Assembly (NCBI RefSeq): GCF_015627125.1
Contig: NZ_VTDO01000008.1
Coordinates: 1-64,000 of the forward strand
From: Acinetobacter rathckeae
GTDB lineage: Bacteria; Pseudomonadota; Gammaproteobacteria; Pseudomonadales; Moraxellaceae
Reading direction: 5' to 3'
Length of the DNA stretch: 64,000 nucleotides
Of the stretch, positions 8,493 to 19,509 are shown piece after piece. Under the pieces are notes generated by a model that worked only from the letters and a program-made list of their open reading frames with translations, did not search any database and was not told the origin of the DNA. Made by a program: the position numbers and the translations under genes. Position 1 is the first letter of the stretch. Each line of letters opens with the position of its first letter.

Positions 8493-9629
8493 ATGTCTAC
8501 TAAATTATCTCGGCATCAACATCAAGTTCTAATCTTATGGTATCTCGTTCAACACTCTTTAACGAGCTACCATAAACTTATAGACCATTTTGGCCATGTA
8601 GACACTGCAATTCATCCCCACAATATAGCGACATGGTCAACACTAAAAATACATAAAAACCATATTCAACGTGCCTTAGATTTTCAGCACCCTCAACAAC
8701 AACAGTATTTCCAAAATATCATTGATGTGATTTGCAAGCATTGTGATTTTGTCTGTACACCATTAGATGAAGATTACCCTAAACAGCTTTTGCATTACTC
8801 AGATCATCCTCCCATTTTATTTGGTCAGGGCAATATAAAACAATTAAATACCCCCCAGATTTCAATTGTAGGAAGCCGTAAAGCTTCTAAAGCAGGCCTG
8901 CAAATCAGTTACGATTTTGCATACTTTCTCGCAGAGGCTGGCTTTACCATCACCAGTGGGCTAGCAACAGGCATAGATCAGGCAGCACATGATGCCGCTT
9001 TAAAACATTACAGAACCATTGCTGTCATGGGTACAGGTATAGATACAACTTATCCTAAAGCCAATCACTCTCTCAGACAGCGTATTCTTGAACACGGTGG
9101 TGCAGTAATTACCGAGTTTTTACCCTCCACACCACCATTACAACATCACTTTCCTAGGCGTAATCGAATTGTAAGTGGCTTGAGCTTAGCGGTATTGGTT
9201 ACGCAAGCTGCATTAAAAAGCGGTTCCTTAATTACTGCAAAAACAGCCGCTGAGCAAGGAAAGCTCATTTTCGCAATCCCAGGCCATATTTATGACAGTA
9301 CATATCACGGATGTCATCAACTGATTCGTGAAGGGGCAACTTTAGTTGATCACCCTGAACAAATTCTAGAAGATATTGCGTTACCAGCACATTGGTATAT
9401 AAAAGCATCTGAACCCCAAATTTCTCATAAACAGAGCCAAACAGGCCCAGCTGTCGCTGTTCACTTACAAAGCACCTTAAATGCCCTTTCATGGCAAGGA
9501 CAAGATATTGATGAACTCGCCACCAAGACACAACTTACAACCAGTACGCTGATTGCAAACCTCATGGAACTCGAACTAGAAGGACATTGCATACAGCAGT
9601 TTGGCTTATACTCTAGGCAAGCAATTTAA
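8493..9629 (+). CDS. dprA: DNA-processing protein DprA
   Basis: Binds incoming single-stranded DNA during natural transformation and loads RecA. 378 residues. A helical N-terminal region is followed by the Rossmann-like core with GSRKASKAG (127-135), GLATGIDQAAHDAAL (156-170), AVMGTGIDTTYPKAN (177-191) and HHFPRRNRIVSG (218-229). A C-terminal winged-helix-like domain (about 315-378) is present. Natural competence is well known in Acinetobacter. The gene follows the LysM gene by 14 bp and precedes tsaC by 9 bp, so the three are probably cotranscribed. Confidence 0.96.
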   Translation: MSTKLSRHQHQVLILWYLVQHSLTSYHKLIDHFGHVDTAIHPHNIATWSTLKIHKNHIQRALDFQHPQQQQYFQNIIDVICKHCDFVCTPLDEDYPKQLLHYSDHPPILFGQGNIKQLNTPQISIVGSRKASKAGLQISYDFAYFLAEAGFTITSGLATGIDQAAHDAALKHYRTIAVMGTGIDTTYPKANHSLRQRILEHGGAVITEFLPSTPPLQHHFPRRNRIVSGLSLAVLVTQAALKSGSLITAKTAAEQGKLIFAIPGHIYDSTYHGCHQLIREGATLVDHPEQILEDIALPAHWYIKASEPQISHKQSQTGPAVAVHLQSTLNALSWQGQDIDELATKTQLTTSTLIANLMELELEGHCIQQFGLYSRQAI

Positions 9630-9638
9630 GGAACATAT

Positions 9639-10208
9639 ATGCAAGATACTTCAGTGATGCAAATGGTCAAAGACTTACGTGCAGGGGAAGTCATTGCTTA
9701 CCCAACCGAAGCAGTTTGGGGATTAGGCTGTGACCCATTTAATGAGCAGGCATTTCAAAAATTACTCAAACTAAAGCAACGCCCTATTGAAAAAGGGGTT
9801 ATTTTACTTGCCAGTGATATTGCTCAGGTCGAACATTTATTTAAAAACTTAAATAGCAATATTCAACAGAAGATTATTTCAAGCTGGTATCAGCAAGACC
9901 CTCTTTCGAAAGCAACCACATGGTTATTACCATCTGACAGTACTATTCCCAAGTGGATTACAGGTGAGCACCACAGTGTCGCTGTGCGTGTTACAAATCA
10001 TGGGCTGTGCCAAGTCTTATGCAGAGCATTTGATGGATTTATTGTTTCAACCAGTGCTAACCCAGCAGGTGGAATGCCCGCAAAATGTTTAAGTGATGCA
10101 AAAAATTATTTTAATGATCAAATCAGCTATTTAAATGGCGAGCTAGGACTATCTCCTGAGCCAAGTCGAATTATTGATGCAAGCACAGGTTTGGTCATTA
10201 GAGAATAA
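9639..10208 (+). CDS. tsaC: L-threonylcarbamoyladenylate synthase (YrdC/Sua5 family)
   Basis: Makes threonylcarbamoyl-AMP from threonine, bicarbonate and ATP for the t6A37 modification of tRNAs decoding ANN codons. 189 residues, the short TsaC form without the Sua5 C-terminal domain. Family signatures: YPTEAVWGLG (21-30), KQRPIEKGVILLAS, SVAVRVTNH and STSANPAGGMPA. A GGAACA-type ribosome site precedes the ATG. Its position downstream of dprA matches many gammaproteobacteria. A hairpin terminator follows directly. Confidence 0.96.
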   Translation: MQDTSVMQMVKDLRAGEVIAYPTEAVWGLGCDPFNEQAFQKLLKLKQRPIEKGVILLASDIAQVEHLFKNLNSNIQQKIISSWYQQDPLSKATTWLLPSDSTIPKWITGEHHSVAVRVTNHGLCQVLCRAFDGFIVSTSANPAGGMPAKCLSDAKNYFNDQISYLNGELGLSPEPSRIIDASTGLVIRE

Positions 10209-10211
10209 AAA

Positions 10212-10242
10212 AAGCCCAGCTGAAAATGAGTTAGCTGGGCTT
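10212..10242 (+). terminator. Terminator hairpin after tsaC
   Basis: AAGCCCAGCT (10212-10221) and AGCTGGGCTT (10233-10242) form a perfect 10-bp stem starting 4 bp past the stop codon. The downstream T-run is poor. A second hairpin, TGATGTGT/ACACATCA (10248-10269), follows immediately. Confidence 0.65.
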
Positions 10243-10269
10243 GAAAATGATGTGTGTTAATACACATCA

Positions 10270-10722
10270 GAGGGTTAACTGGTCAGTGATATCCAAATGA
10301 ATCACTATGGGTTAGATTATGTTCAAAAAATATATATTTTAAAAATAGTTTTAAACTATAAATCATTTCACTCTAACAGTGATGTAAATAACGTGAATAT
10401 TTGCTATTTATGCGTTTTTTATATAAAAAAACTAATAATAGTGTGCATTTTATTCGCCATTAGTCTAGACTTAATTGTACAAAAAAAAACCAAGTAGCTA
10501 TAGCAAAATGATATTACGCTATATTTTCAACTGTTATTGATTTCAATTTACATCAAAACACCAATAGATTTCATAGTTAAAAGCTATAATTAAACCATAG
10601 AGATGATGTATTCATTCATAGAGGAATTTGATTAAACTTACCCTCTGAGCACAGTAAACATTATATTGACTCAAAGGGTAATACATAGTAACTCTAACAC
10701 TTAATATATCATTTATAAGAAA
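10270..10722. other. AT-rich intergenic region with one long inverted repeat
   Basis: About 450 bp with no convincing gene. A 66-codon reading frame at 10297-10497 is lysine/isoleucine-rich, lacks a ribosome site and looks fortuitous. The only clear structure is the inverted repeat at 10638-10681. Confidence 0.6.
10638..10681. repeat. Imperfect inverted repeat downstream of the binding-protein gene
   Basis: TTACCCTCTGAG (10638-10649) and CTCAAAGGGTAA (10670-10681) match in 11 of 12 positions around a 20-bp spacer. It lies 42 bp past the stop of the minus-strand binding-protein gene. It may be a terminator or an RNA 3' structure; there is no T-run. Confidence 0.45.
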
Positions 10723-11628
10723 CTACAAAATAATACCACTGCTACTTGGATGTGCTTTTAGATACTTAAAAATTTGGCTTTGTGGCATGTTCAAGTTAAT
10801 ATTGTTTGGTGGAATAGGTGACTGAAACCATTTTTTATACAGTTGATCCATTTGCCCTGAATTCCACATATTTAGAATCACTGTATCAGCAATTGTTTTT
10901 AACTTTGTATTGTCTTTAGCAAACATAATTGCATATGGCTCTACGGCTAGGGGTTGACCATTTATAATCACTTTATAATCTTTTGCATTCCCCGACTTTG
11001 CAATTAGGTCATGTAAAACAGCTTCATTTTGTACAAAAGCAACAACCTTACCAGATTCAAGCATTGCGAATGCATCTGCATGACTTTTTCCATAAGATGT
11101 TGTCACTTGAATATTTTTAAGCTTTTCTATACGTGCAATATGCTTTTCAGATGTTGTACTTTTTGTTGTAGATACAATCTTATCATTTAAATCTTGAATA
11201 TCTTTAATTTGAGCGTCTTTTTTGACAGCAAACCGTACCTCTGCTGCAAAATAGTTAATCGAAAAGTCGACTTCTTTTTGGCGCTCTTTAGTATTTGTTG
11301 TGGTATCACACATTAAATCTACGTGGCCTGCTTCTATTTCAGGAATGCGTTGCTCTGCTGTAACCTTTTTATATTCTATTTTAAGGTTTGGTTCTTGCAA
11401 TTCTTTCTTAATTTCATTAGCAATATTATTACAAGTATCAATTACATAGCCTTGTGGCTTACCATTTGCAAAATAAGATACGGGTTCTGAAGACTCTGAA
11501 TAACCAATAATAATTTTACCGCTTGTTTTAACTCTTTGTAAGGTATCTGCGGCATGACTTACACTGACTAAACTAAAAGTTGAGTACATCAATACTGAAA
11601 GTAGTATCGTATTTTTTGAGAATCTCAT
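10723..11628 (-). CDS. Amino-acid ABC transporter substrate-binding protein (GltI-like)
   Basis: A family 3 extracellular solute-binding protein of about 301 residues. The chosen ATG (11628) gives a signal peptide (MRFSKNTILLSVLMYSTFSLVSVSHA); an upstream in-frame start at 11646 adds six residues. The core carries IIIGYSESSEPVSY, the DLMCDTTTNTKERQKEVDFS segment typical of glutamate/aspartate binders, and the late YAIMFAKDN...W..G motif. It should bind a polar or acidic amino acid in the periplasm. No permease or ATPase gene is adjacent, so it is an orphan binding protein. The exact ligand is not determined. Confidence 0.87.
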   Translation of the reverse strand: MRFSKNTILLSVLMYSTFSLVSVSHAADTLQRVKTSGKIIIGYSESSEPVSYFANGKPQGYVIDTCNNIANEIKKELQEPNLKIEYKKVTAEQRIPEIEAGHVDLMCDTTTNTKERQKEVDFSINYFAAEVRFAVKKDAQIKDIQDLNDKIVSTTKSTTSEKHIARIEKLKNIQVTTSYGKSHADAFAMLESGKVVAFVQNEAVLHDLIAKSGNAKDYKVIINGQPLAVEPYAIMFAKDNTKLKTIADTVILNMWNSGQMDQLYKKWFQSPIPPNNINLNMPQSQIFKYLKAHPSSSGIIL

Positions 11629-11946
11629 GGATAGAATTCCGTGCATTGAGAGGCGATTTTTATGCCTTTAATAAGATTATAAAATGAGTGTTATAACTGG
11701 AGCGAGCTATAAACTACAATAAAATAAAGCATATATTATAATTCGAAAATATTATTTCATATGCATAATCTGCATAAAATCTAAATATATCATCACTTAT
11801 ATGATAAAAAGTATCTAAAATCATAGTTTCAGACACCTAAGTTCGACCGTATCACCTAAGTGAAGCCTAGTTTACCTTCAAATATAATAAAAAATAACCC
11901 TCTCAAACATCAGAAAGACATTTGAGAGGGTTTTAATGAAACATGA
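11629..11946. other. Intergenic region between binding protein and alkaline phosphatase
   Basis: Very AT-rich. It holds the promoter region of the minus-strand binding-protein gene and, at 11896-11932, the terminator of the phosphatase gene. No gene, repeat family or other motif is seen. Confidence 0.6.
11896..11932 (-). terminator. Terminator of the alkaline phosphatase gene
   Basis: A perfect 12-bp stem, AACCCTCTCAAA (11896-11907) with TTTGAGAGGGTT (11921-11932), and a 13-nt loop. On the minus strand it is followed by ATTTTTTATT, 15 bp past the stop codon. Confidence 0.8.
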
Positions 11947-13362
11947 CTACTTAATTTTTAAGGCGTCTTTCATAATAAAGAATAGATCTGTTTGGTCTGT
12001 TAAGCCAACAATATTTGCAGCTCTAGGGCCATGAGCGGCAACACGAACCTGTGAACCTGTATGCTCTTGACTACCCTGTTCAGAAGTCGCATAGTTCATC
12101 ACCATTGGCGAATTATCTTGCGTTAACAACTTCACTGTTTTACCTGGGCTCGGCGAGTCTAAAGGAATAATTTGACTCGTATGTGCATGATCACCCGTTA
12201 AAATAATCAGTGTATCTGGGTTTGTTTTAGCAAATGCCAAAGCAGATTGTACCGCCTCATCTAATGCTAATGTTTCACCAATTTGACCACATGCATCTGC
12301 TTCATGGTTACGTTTATCAATAGATGCACTTTCAACCTGCAAGAAGAAACCCTTTGGGTTTGTTTTTAGCAAGTTAATTGCTTTATCGGTCATTTCTTTT
12401 AGGCTTGGTGTAGATGCTTTGTACTCTGGATTCGGTTGGCAACGCTCTGCTGGTTTCTCATTACCACCATGCGTCGCTTCTGGACCAACCCATCTTACCG
12501 CAAGGTTACCTGGTGCAAATAAACCAAGTACAGGTTGCTTTTGGTTCGCCTTAGTAATTTGATCTAGCTCAGACTTATCTGTAACCACCTGATAATTTTC
12601 ACTTTGTGCTTGCTCTAACAAAGTTTTACCCTGAAACTTTCCAGCAGTTGCCTTTTCTTGGAAAGATTTCATACCACCACCAAAAGTGACATCAGCACGC
12701 GCATCTAAAAGTTGTTCAGAAATTGAACCTAAACCACCATTTTCCAGTGCTTCTTTAGGACATAGTTTTGTTGTAGATGATGGTGAATAACATTTGCGTT
12801 TTGGTACATGTGATACCAGTGCAGCAGGTGTTGCATCTTGTAGCTCAGATGTGGTGACATTACCCGTTGCATAGCCTGCTTTTTTTGCCAGTGCTAAAAT
12901 AGATGTTTGTGGTTTATCGTAAATATCTACACCTAAAGCACCATTATAGGTTTTTACCCCTGTTGCCCACGCTGAAGCAGAAGCTGCTGAGTCTGTAACA
13001 TACTCAATACTTTTGTCTTTATTTAACGCATATGTGGTATAGCTACCCGTAAATGGCAGTGCATCGATACCTGGGAAATAGCCACTTGCACCTTTAATAT
13101 AGTTACGCGCGCTGGTAATTTCTGAATCACTTGTACCATCACCAATAATTAAAATGACATTTTTAACATGGCGGTTGTTAATTGAAGATTTTAATGCTTG
13201 GCTACGTTCTTCTTTTAAACGTGTCGCACCTGAAAACTGAGTCACGTCACCTTTTGCTTGAGGTGTAATTAAATCATTATTATGTGCTTGTGATGCCATA
13301 GATACGACTGAGCAACTTGCTAAAGCCATAAGTACCGATAGTAGTTTCTTCTTATGTATCAT
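11947..13362 (-). CDS. phoA: Alkaline phosphatase, PhoA type
   Basis: A periplasmic phosphomonoesterase that frees phosphate from organic esters. 471 residues, collinear with E. coli PhoA. A signal peptide occupies residues 1-26 (ALASCSVVSMASQAHN). Metal and catalytic motifs: IIGDGTSDSEITSARNY (72-88) and TDSAASASAWATG, where Ser125 is the nucleophile. DHAHTSQI and QEHTGSQVRVAAHGP carry the later metal-ligand histidines. A disulfide pair like that of PhoA is suggested by RKCYSPSSTTKLCP. A candidate Pho box lies 63-80 bp upstream, consistent with PhoB control. A GGGG ribosome site lies about 10 nt before the ATG. Confidence 0.96.
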   Translation of the reverse strand: MIHKKKLLSVLMALASCSVVSMASQAHNNDLITPQAKGDVTQFSGATRLKEERSQALKSSINNRHVKNVILIIGDGTSDSEITSARNYIKGASGYFPGIDALPFTGSYTTYALNKDKSIEYVTDSAASASAWATGVKTYNGALGVDIYDKPQTSILALAKKAGYATGNVTTSELQDATPAALVSHVPKRKCYSPSSTTKLCPKEALENGGLGSISEQLLDARADVTFGGGMKSFQEKATAGKFQGKTLLEQAQSENYQVVTDKSELDQITKANQKQPVLGLFAPGNLAVRWVGPEATHGGNEKPAERCQPNPEYKASTPSLKEMTDKAINLLKTNPKGFFLQVESASIDKRNHEADACGQIGETLALDEAVQSALAFAKTNPDTLIILTGDHAHTSQIIPLDSPSPGKTVKLLTQDNSPMVMNYATSEQGSQEHTGSQVRVAAHGPRAANIVGLTDQTDLFFIMKDALKIK

Positions 13363-13424
13363 GAAATACTGACCCCTATATATTGATATATATCAAAATT
13401 AAAACGGTATTAAAACTTAAATTT

Positions 13425-13442
13425 ATGACACATTGATGTCAT
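13425..13442 (-). promoter_or_regulatory. Candidate Pho box upstream of phoA
   Basis: On the minus strand, ATGACAT and GTGTCAT are 7-mers spaced 11 bp apart, like the CTGTCAT repeats bound by PhoB (5/7 and 6/7 matches). The same stretch also reads as an inverted repeat ATGACA/TGTCAT. It is 63-80 bp before the phoA start. Moderate match, supported by the gene's function. Confidence 0.45.
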
Positions 13443-13595
13443 TACTTCAGTGATTAAGAAAATATAATGGTTCAAATAGTTCTATTTAAAATATGAATGT
13501 CACACAATTTACACAGGCTCTACATTCAACAGCAAGTTTAGTCACCATAATAATGAGGTAAAATTTTCACTTCTGCATTAAAAAAGGACAGCAAC

Positions 13596-14138
13596 ATGGC
13601 AAAGATTTATGATATTCCTGTTCAAAATATTAAAGGACAAGACAGCAGTTTAAAAAGCTATGAAGGTCAAGTCATTGTCGTAGTCAATACAGCATCTAAA
13701 TGTGGCCTTACACCACAATATGAAGGACTGCAAAAGCTGTATCATGATAAAAAATCACAAGGGTTAACTATCTTGGGCTTCCCTGCCAACAACTTTTTAC
13801 AACAAGAGCCTGCATCTAATGATGAAATTGAACAATTCTGTTCTTTAAATTATCAAGTTGATTTTCCATTATTTGCAAAAATTTCTGTGTTGGGTGAAGA
13901 CAAACACCCTTTATATCAGTACTTAACAACAGCACAGCCTAAACGCATTGGTGGAGAAGCTTTCACTAAAAAGCTTAAGGCAGCATCTATTGCCGTTGCA
14001 GATGAACCTGAAATTCTCTGGAACTTTGAAAAATTTGTTATTGGTAAAAATGGCAATGTCGTTGCTCGCTTTTCGCCAGATACTGTGGCAACTGATGCTA
14101 CTTTTGTAAAATGTATTGAATCAGAGTTAGCGAAATAA
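13596..14138 (+). CDS. Glutathione peroxidase family, thioredoxin-dependent type
   Basis: Reduces organic and hydrogen peroxides. 180 residues. The peroxidatic cysteine is Cys36 (NTASKCGLTP), the catalytic Gln is in QQEP (about residue 70), and the Trp-Asn pair is in LWNFEKF (142-143). A second cysteine, Cys82 (EQFCSLNYQVDF), sits exactly where yeast Gpx3 has its resolving cysteine. The tetrad-adjacent FPCN motif is FPAN here. This pattern points to a two-cysteine enzyme recycled by thioredoxin rather than glutathione. An AAGGA ribosome site precedes the ATG. It is convergent with the mutarotase gene, with only 10 bp between them. Confidence 0.94.
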   Translation: MAKIYDIPVQNIKGQDSSLKSYEGQVIVVVNTASKCGLTPQYEGLQKLYHDKKSQGLTILGFPANNFLQQEPASNDEIEQFCSLNYQVDFPLFAKISVLGEDKHPLYQYLTTAQPKRIGGEAFTKKLKAASIAVADEPEILWNFEKFVIGKNGNVVARFSPDTVATDATFVKCIESELAK

Positions 14139-14148
14139 GTACCTTCAG

Positions 14149-15030
14149 CTAATTAGAAATCACTAACTCATAATATGCAGATCTACTCGGTGCTAGTTTT
14201 ACACTAGCACTTTTGATTTGTCCTGACTCTACACATAAAAAATTTTGCCAAGCGTCATCAGCAACATCGACCAAACGTTGTGCTTTATCCACCCATGGAT
14301 TCCATACTACAGCACTACTGGCATTACTTTTCAAAAAAATAGGCTCTTGCTGATCAGATTGGATTTCAAACTTCCCATGTGTCTTTGGATAAATTCTGTC
14401 AACTTCGGATATGAATTCAATATCTTGTTCAATTTGCAGGCATATTTTCATGTCTTGTAGTTGGTCAATATATTGATAATTAAACAACCCTTTAACTTTT
14501 GCCGAATGAATATCTGCAGGGAAATAACTATGCCAAGCAAATTCATATTCAAAATCTGTATCGCCTGTATTTACAACTTCAAAATGCAATGTCAGTTCTT
14601 CTTTACAAGAAATTTTCATCTGTAATAAAAACGAATGATTCCATAAACTACGTGTATACACTGTATCTTCTAACTTAAAAGTTAGCTCATGACCTGCCTG
14701 TTCAGTATAACTCACATCTGAAAGTTGCCACGGTAAACAACGTGCAAAACCATGAGAGGGGTAATTTTTTTGCGTTTTATGCCCGCCGAACCAAGGAAAA
14801 CACAGTGGTATACCACCACGAATCGCTTTACCCAACTGATACTGATTTAAATCAGATAACCACAATAAATCTTGAGATATAGCATCTTTTTTTGTTTGAA
14901 ACTTTAAAACCTGAGCACCTTGTAATGAAATGACGGCATAACACAAAGGATTATCTACTTCTATGACCGCTATATTTGAGCGTGGTAAAACAGAAGCTGT
15001 CAGACCTTCTACTTGTTTTAAATCAGGCAT
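14149..15030 (-). CDS. D-hexose-6-phosphate mutarotase (YeaD-like)
   Basis: Aldose 1-epimerase superfamily, 293 residues, cytoplasmic. It interconverts alpha and beta anomers of hexose-6-phosphates. Recognisable stretches are RGGIPLCFPWFGGH, YPSHGFARCLPW (catalytic His region), YEFAWHSYFPA (second catalytic His) and NFLCVESGQI (conserved Glu near the C-terminus). An AGAGAG ribosome site precedes the ATG. It lies alone between gpx and the atp operon, with the atp terminator just upstream of its promoter. Confidence 0.9.
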   Translation of the reverse strand: MPDLKQVEGLTASVLPRSNIAVIEVDNPLCYAVISLQGAQVLKFQTKKDAISQDLLWLSDLNQYQLGKAIRGGIPLCFPWFGGHKTQKNYPSHGFARCLPWQLSDVSYTEQAGHELTFKLEDTVYTRSLWNHSFLLQMKISCKEELTLHFEVVNTGDTDFEYEFAWHSYFPADIHSAKVKGLFNYQYIDQLQDMKICLQIEQDIEFISEVDRIYPKTHGKFEIQSDQQEPIFLKSNASSAVVWNPWVDKAQRLVDVADDAWQNFLCVESGQIKSASVKLAPSRSAYYELVISN

Positions 15031-15094
15031 ATGACTCTCTTGTTATTTTATAAATACCAGTACTTTTAACATAAGACTGCAAAAGTATAAATAA

Positions 15095-15120
15095 AAAAGC
15101 CACCCTTTTGGGTGGCTTTT
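15095..15120 (-). terminator. Terminator of the atp operon
   Basis: GCCACCC-TTTT-GGGTGGC (15099-15116) is flanked by A and T runs on both sides. On the minus strand it is followed by TTTTTTATTTAT, just after atpC. Confidence 0.85.
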
Positions 15121-15133
15121 CTACATCAGCAAT

Positions 15134-15553
15134 TTACTTTGCGTGATGCTTCATTTTACGAATGGTTTCAAGCTGTCCTGCAACCTCTGAAAGAGATGCA
15201 AGCGCTGCTGCCGTATCCAAATCACTCTTCTGATTCGCTAGCAATTGTTCAGCATGTTTACGTGCTTCTAAAATTGCTACTTCATCTAAGTTTTCTGCAC
15301 GTACCGCTGTATCTGCAAGTACTGTAACAACGTGAGGTTGTACTTCAAGTACACCACCTGACACGTAGATTACTTCTTCTGTACCATTTTCAAGCAGTAC
15401 ACGTACTGGACCTGGTTTTAGCAAAGTTACCAGTGGAGTGTGGCTTGGCATAACACCTAACTCACCACCCACACCTTTAGCAATCAACATAGTCACTGTG
15501 CCAGAGAATAACGACTCACCAACACTTACGACATCACATTGCATCGTTGCCAT
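15134..15553 (-). CDS. atpC: ATP synthase F1 epsilon subunit
   Basis: 139 residues. It forms part of the central stalk and can inhibit ATP hydrolysis. The N-terminal beta-sandwich (MQCDVVSVGESLFSGTVTMLIAKGVGGELGVMP with SHTPLVTLLKPGPVRV) is typical, and a helical C-terminal domain with an Ala-rich stretch follows. It is the last gene of the operon, 17 bp after atpD, and is followed by a strong terminator. Confidence 0.97.
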   Translation of the reverse strand: MATMQCDVVSVGESLFSGTVTMLIAKGVGGELGVMPSHTPLVTLLKPGPVRVLLENGTEEVIYVSGGVLEVQPHVVTVLADTAVRAENLDEVAILEARKHAEQLLANQKSDLDTAAALASLSEVAGQLETIRKMKHHAK

Positions 15554-15570
15554 GAGATGATCTCCTTAAA

Positions 15571-16980
<1,410 letters not shown>

Positions 16981-16996
16981 TCAAATTTCAATATTG

Positions 16997-17866
16997 TTAA
17001 ACGGCAGCGGCACCACCAACGATCTCAGAAATTTCCTGAGTAATCGCGGCTTGACGCAGCTTGTTATAAACGAGTTGTAGGTCTTTAATTAGCTGACCTG
17101 CATTGTCTGTTGCCGCTTTCATGGCAACCATACGTGCAGACTGCTCACATGCGATATTTTCAATCACACCTTGATAAACCATCGACTCAATATAGCGAAC
17201 CAATAAACCATTCAGCAGTTCTTCTGCATTTGGTTCATAGATATAGTCCCAACCGTAGTTACGGTTTAGGTCTTCGCCTTCGTCTGCCTGCGCTAAAGGA
17301 ACAAGTTGCTCAACTTTTGGCTTTTGGGTCATGGCATTGACGAAACCATTCGACACAAGATAGATACGATCTAACTCGCCTTTGTCGAAGGCATCAAGCA
17401 TGATTTGTACTGAACCAGAAAGCTGATCGAGTGTTGGTGCATCACCAATTTGAGTAGTTGCACCAATCACTTTGCCGCCGTAGCTGTTAAAAAACGACAC
17501 CGCTTTTTGACCAATTAAAGCAAATTGAACTTCAATTGATTGCTCTTTTTGTTGCTGAACGTGCTGAACAACTTTTTTAAACAAGTTAATGTTTAAACCA
17601 CCTGCTAGACCACGATCCGAAGACACGACGATATAACCGACGCGTTTTACAGGGCGATCTACCATATAACGGTGTTTATATTCAGGATTCGCTTGAACTA
17701 AATGAGCAATAACACGGTGCATATTTTCGGCATAAGGACGCCCTACCGCCATACGCTCTTGCGCACGACGCATTTTTGAAGCAGCGACCATTTGCATCGC
17801 ACGCGTAATTTTTTGCGTACTTTTAATGCTAGCTACTTTGGCGCGAATTTCTTTTAAATTTGCCAT
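16997..17866 (-). CDS. atpG: ATP synthase F1 gamma subunit
   Basis: 289 residues. It forms the rotating central shaft, with long N- and C-terminal helices ([20 protein letters not shown] and [20 protein letters not shown]) that form the coiled coil in the alpha3beta3 core. The central Rossmann-like domain contains [11 protein letters not shown]. It lies 58 bp after atpA. Confidence 0.97.
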   Translation of the reverse strand: MANLKEIRAKVASIKSTQKITRAMQMVAASKMRRAQERMAVGRPYAENMHRVIAHLVQANPEYKHRYMVDRPVKRVGYIVVSSDRGLAGGLNINLFKKVVQHVQQQKEQSIEVQFALIGQKAVSFFNSYGGKVIGATTQIGDAPTLDQLSGSVQIMLDAFDKGELDRIYLVSNGFVNAMTQKPKVEQLVPLAQADEGEDLNRNYGWDYIYEPNAEELLNGLLVRYIESMVYQGVIENIACEQSARMVAMKAATDNAGQLIKDLQLVYNKLRQAAITQEISEIVGGAAAV

Positions 17867-17924
17867 ATGCTTAACCTACTGTTCGAAAGTTTTTTACCAC
17901 TTCCGAACATTGATCCGTGAAAAC

Positions 17925-19469
17925 TTAGTAAGTTTGAGTTGCTTTGAAGTTCTCAATACCTGCTTTAATTGCAGCTTCGATGTCTTTGTCATATTTGCCA
18001 GTAGCATCGATGTCTTTCATTAAATCAGCATGTTCTGAGCGGAAATATGCAATCAATGCTGTATCAAAGTCTACAATCTTTTTCACTTCAACATCAGCCA
18101 TGTAGCCTTCGTTTGAAGCGTAGATTGATACTGCTTGATCAGCAATAGAGTAAGGTGCATATTGCTTTTGCTTCATTAATTCAGTTACACGTTGACCGTG
18201 TTCTAACTGCTTACGTGTTGCTTCATCAAGATCAGAAGCAAACTGAGCAAATGCTGCAAGTTCACGATATTGTGCAAGTGCTGTACGAATACCACCAGAG
18301 AGTTTCTTAATGATTTTCGTTTGAGCAGAACCACCAACACGTGATACAGAAATACCCGCATTTACTGCAGGACGAATACCCGCATTAAATAGTGATGTTT
18401 CTAAGAAAATCTGACCATCGGTAATTGAAATCACGTTTGTTGGTACAAATGCAGATACGTCACCTGCTTGTGTTTCAATAATTGGAAGTGCAGTCAATGA
18501 ACCTGTTTGGCCTTTCACTTCACCTTTCGTGAATTGCTCAACATAGTCAGCAGATACACGAGATGCACGCTCTAATAGGCGCGAGTGAAGATAGAATACG
18601 TCACCAGGATATGCTTCACGACCTGGTGGACGACGTAATAACAATGAAATTTGACGATAAGCAACCGCTTGCTTAGACAAATCATCATAAATAATTAACG
18701 CATCTTCACCACGGTCACGGAAGTATTCACCCATTGTACAACCAGCATACGGTGCAAGATACTGCATTGCAGCAGGATCAGCAGCAGCAGCAGCAACAAC
18801 AGTTGTGTATGCCATTGCACCCGTTTCTTCTAGTTTACGTACAACGTTTGCGATCGTTGACTGTTTTTGACCAACAGCAACATATACGCATTTAATACCA
18901 GATTCTTTTTGAGCAATAATGGCATCGATTGCCATTGCTGTCTTACCTGTTTGACGATCACCAATAATCAACTCACGTTGACCACGACCAACAGGAATCA
19001 TTGTATCTACAGATTTATAACCTGTTTGTACTGGCTCATCTACACTTTGACGCCAAATTACACCAGGTGCTACTTTTTCAACAGCATCTGTTAATTTTGC
19101 ATCAATTGGGCCTTTCCCATCAATTGGGTTACCCAAAGCGTCGACAACACGGCCTAGAAGTTCAGGACCTACTGGCACTTCTAGAACACGACCTGTACAA
19201 CGTGCTTTTTGACCTTCTTGTAGGCCAAGGTAGTTACCTAGGACAACGGCACCCACTGAATCCTGTTCTAGGTTCAGTGCCATACCAAATAAGCCGCCGT
19301 CAAATTCGATCATCTCACCGTACATTGCATCAGCAAGGCCGTGAATACGTACGATACCGTCAGATACCATCACAATGGTACCTTCAGTTTTCGCAGTTGC
19401 GCTGGTGTCCAGATCGCTGATACGCTGTTTAATGAGCGCACTGATCTCGGATGGATTCAGTTGTTGCAT
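17925..19469 (-). CDS. atpA: ATP synthase F1 alpha subunit
   Basis: 514 residues; carries the non-catalytic nucleotide sites. Walker A is GDRQTGKT and Walker B is [12 protein letters not shown]. The arginine finger lies in the [14 protein letters not shown] segment. I set the start at ATG 19469 ([10 protein letters not shown]), preceded by GAGGAA seven bases upstream; an in-frame TTG at 19484 would swallow that ribosome site. Confidence 0.98.
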   Translation of the reverse strand: MQQLNPSEISALIKQRISDLDTSATAKTEGTIVMVSDGIVRIHGLADAMYGEMIEFDGGLFGMALNLEQDSVGAVVLGNYLGLQEGQKARCTGRVLEVPVGPELLGRVVDALGNPIDGKGPIDAKLTDAVEKVAPGVIWRQSVDEPVQTGYKSVDTMIPVGRGQRELIIGDRQTGKTAMAIDAIIAQKESGIKCVYVAVGQKQSTIANVVRKLEETGAMAYTTVVAAAAADPAAMQYLAPYAGCTMGEYFRDRGEDALIIYDDLSKQAVAYRQISLLLRRPPGREAYPGDVFYLHSRLLERASRVSADYVEQFTKGEVKGQTGSLTALPIIETQAGDVSAFVPTNVISITDGQIFLETSLFNAGIRPAVNAGISVSRVGGSAQTKIIKKLSGGIRTALAQYRELAAFAQFASDLDEATRKQLEHGQRVTELMKQKQYAPYSIADQAVSIYASNEGYMADVEVKKIVDFDTALIAYFRSEHADLMKDIDATGKYDKDIEAAIKAGIENFKATQTY

Positions 19470-19509
19470 TGCGCTATTCCTCAATCTTTTATTAGTTCAG
19501 TCTTTTGCT

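Noticed and set aside
10297..10497. 66-codon plus-strand reading frame after tsaC
   Set aside because: No ribosome site, skewed Lys/Ile/Asn composition expected from AT-rich DNA, no recognisable domain.
19001..19420. 139-codon plus-strand reading frame opposite atpA
   Set aside because: Leu/Gln/His-rich mirror of a highly conserved gene; no independent support.
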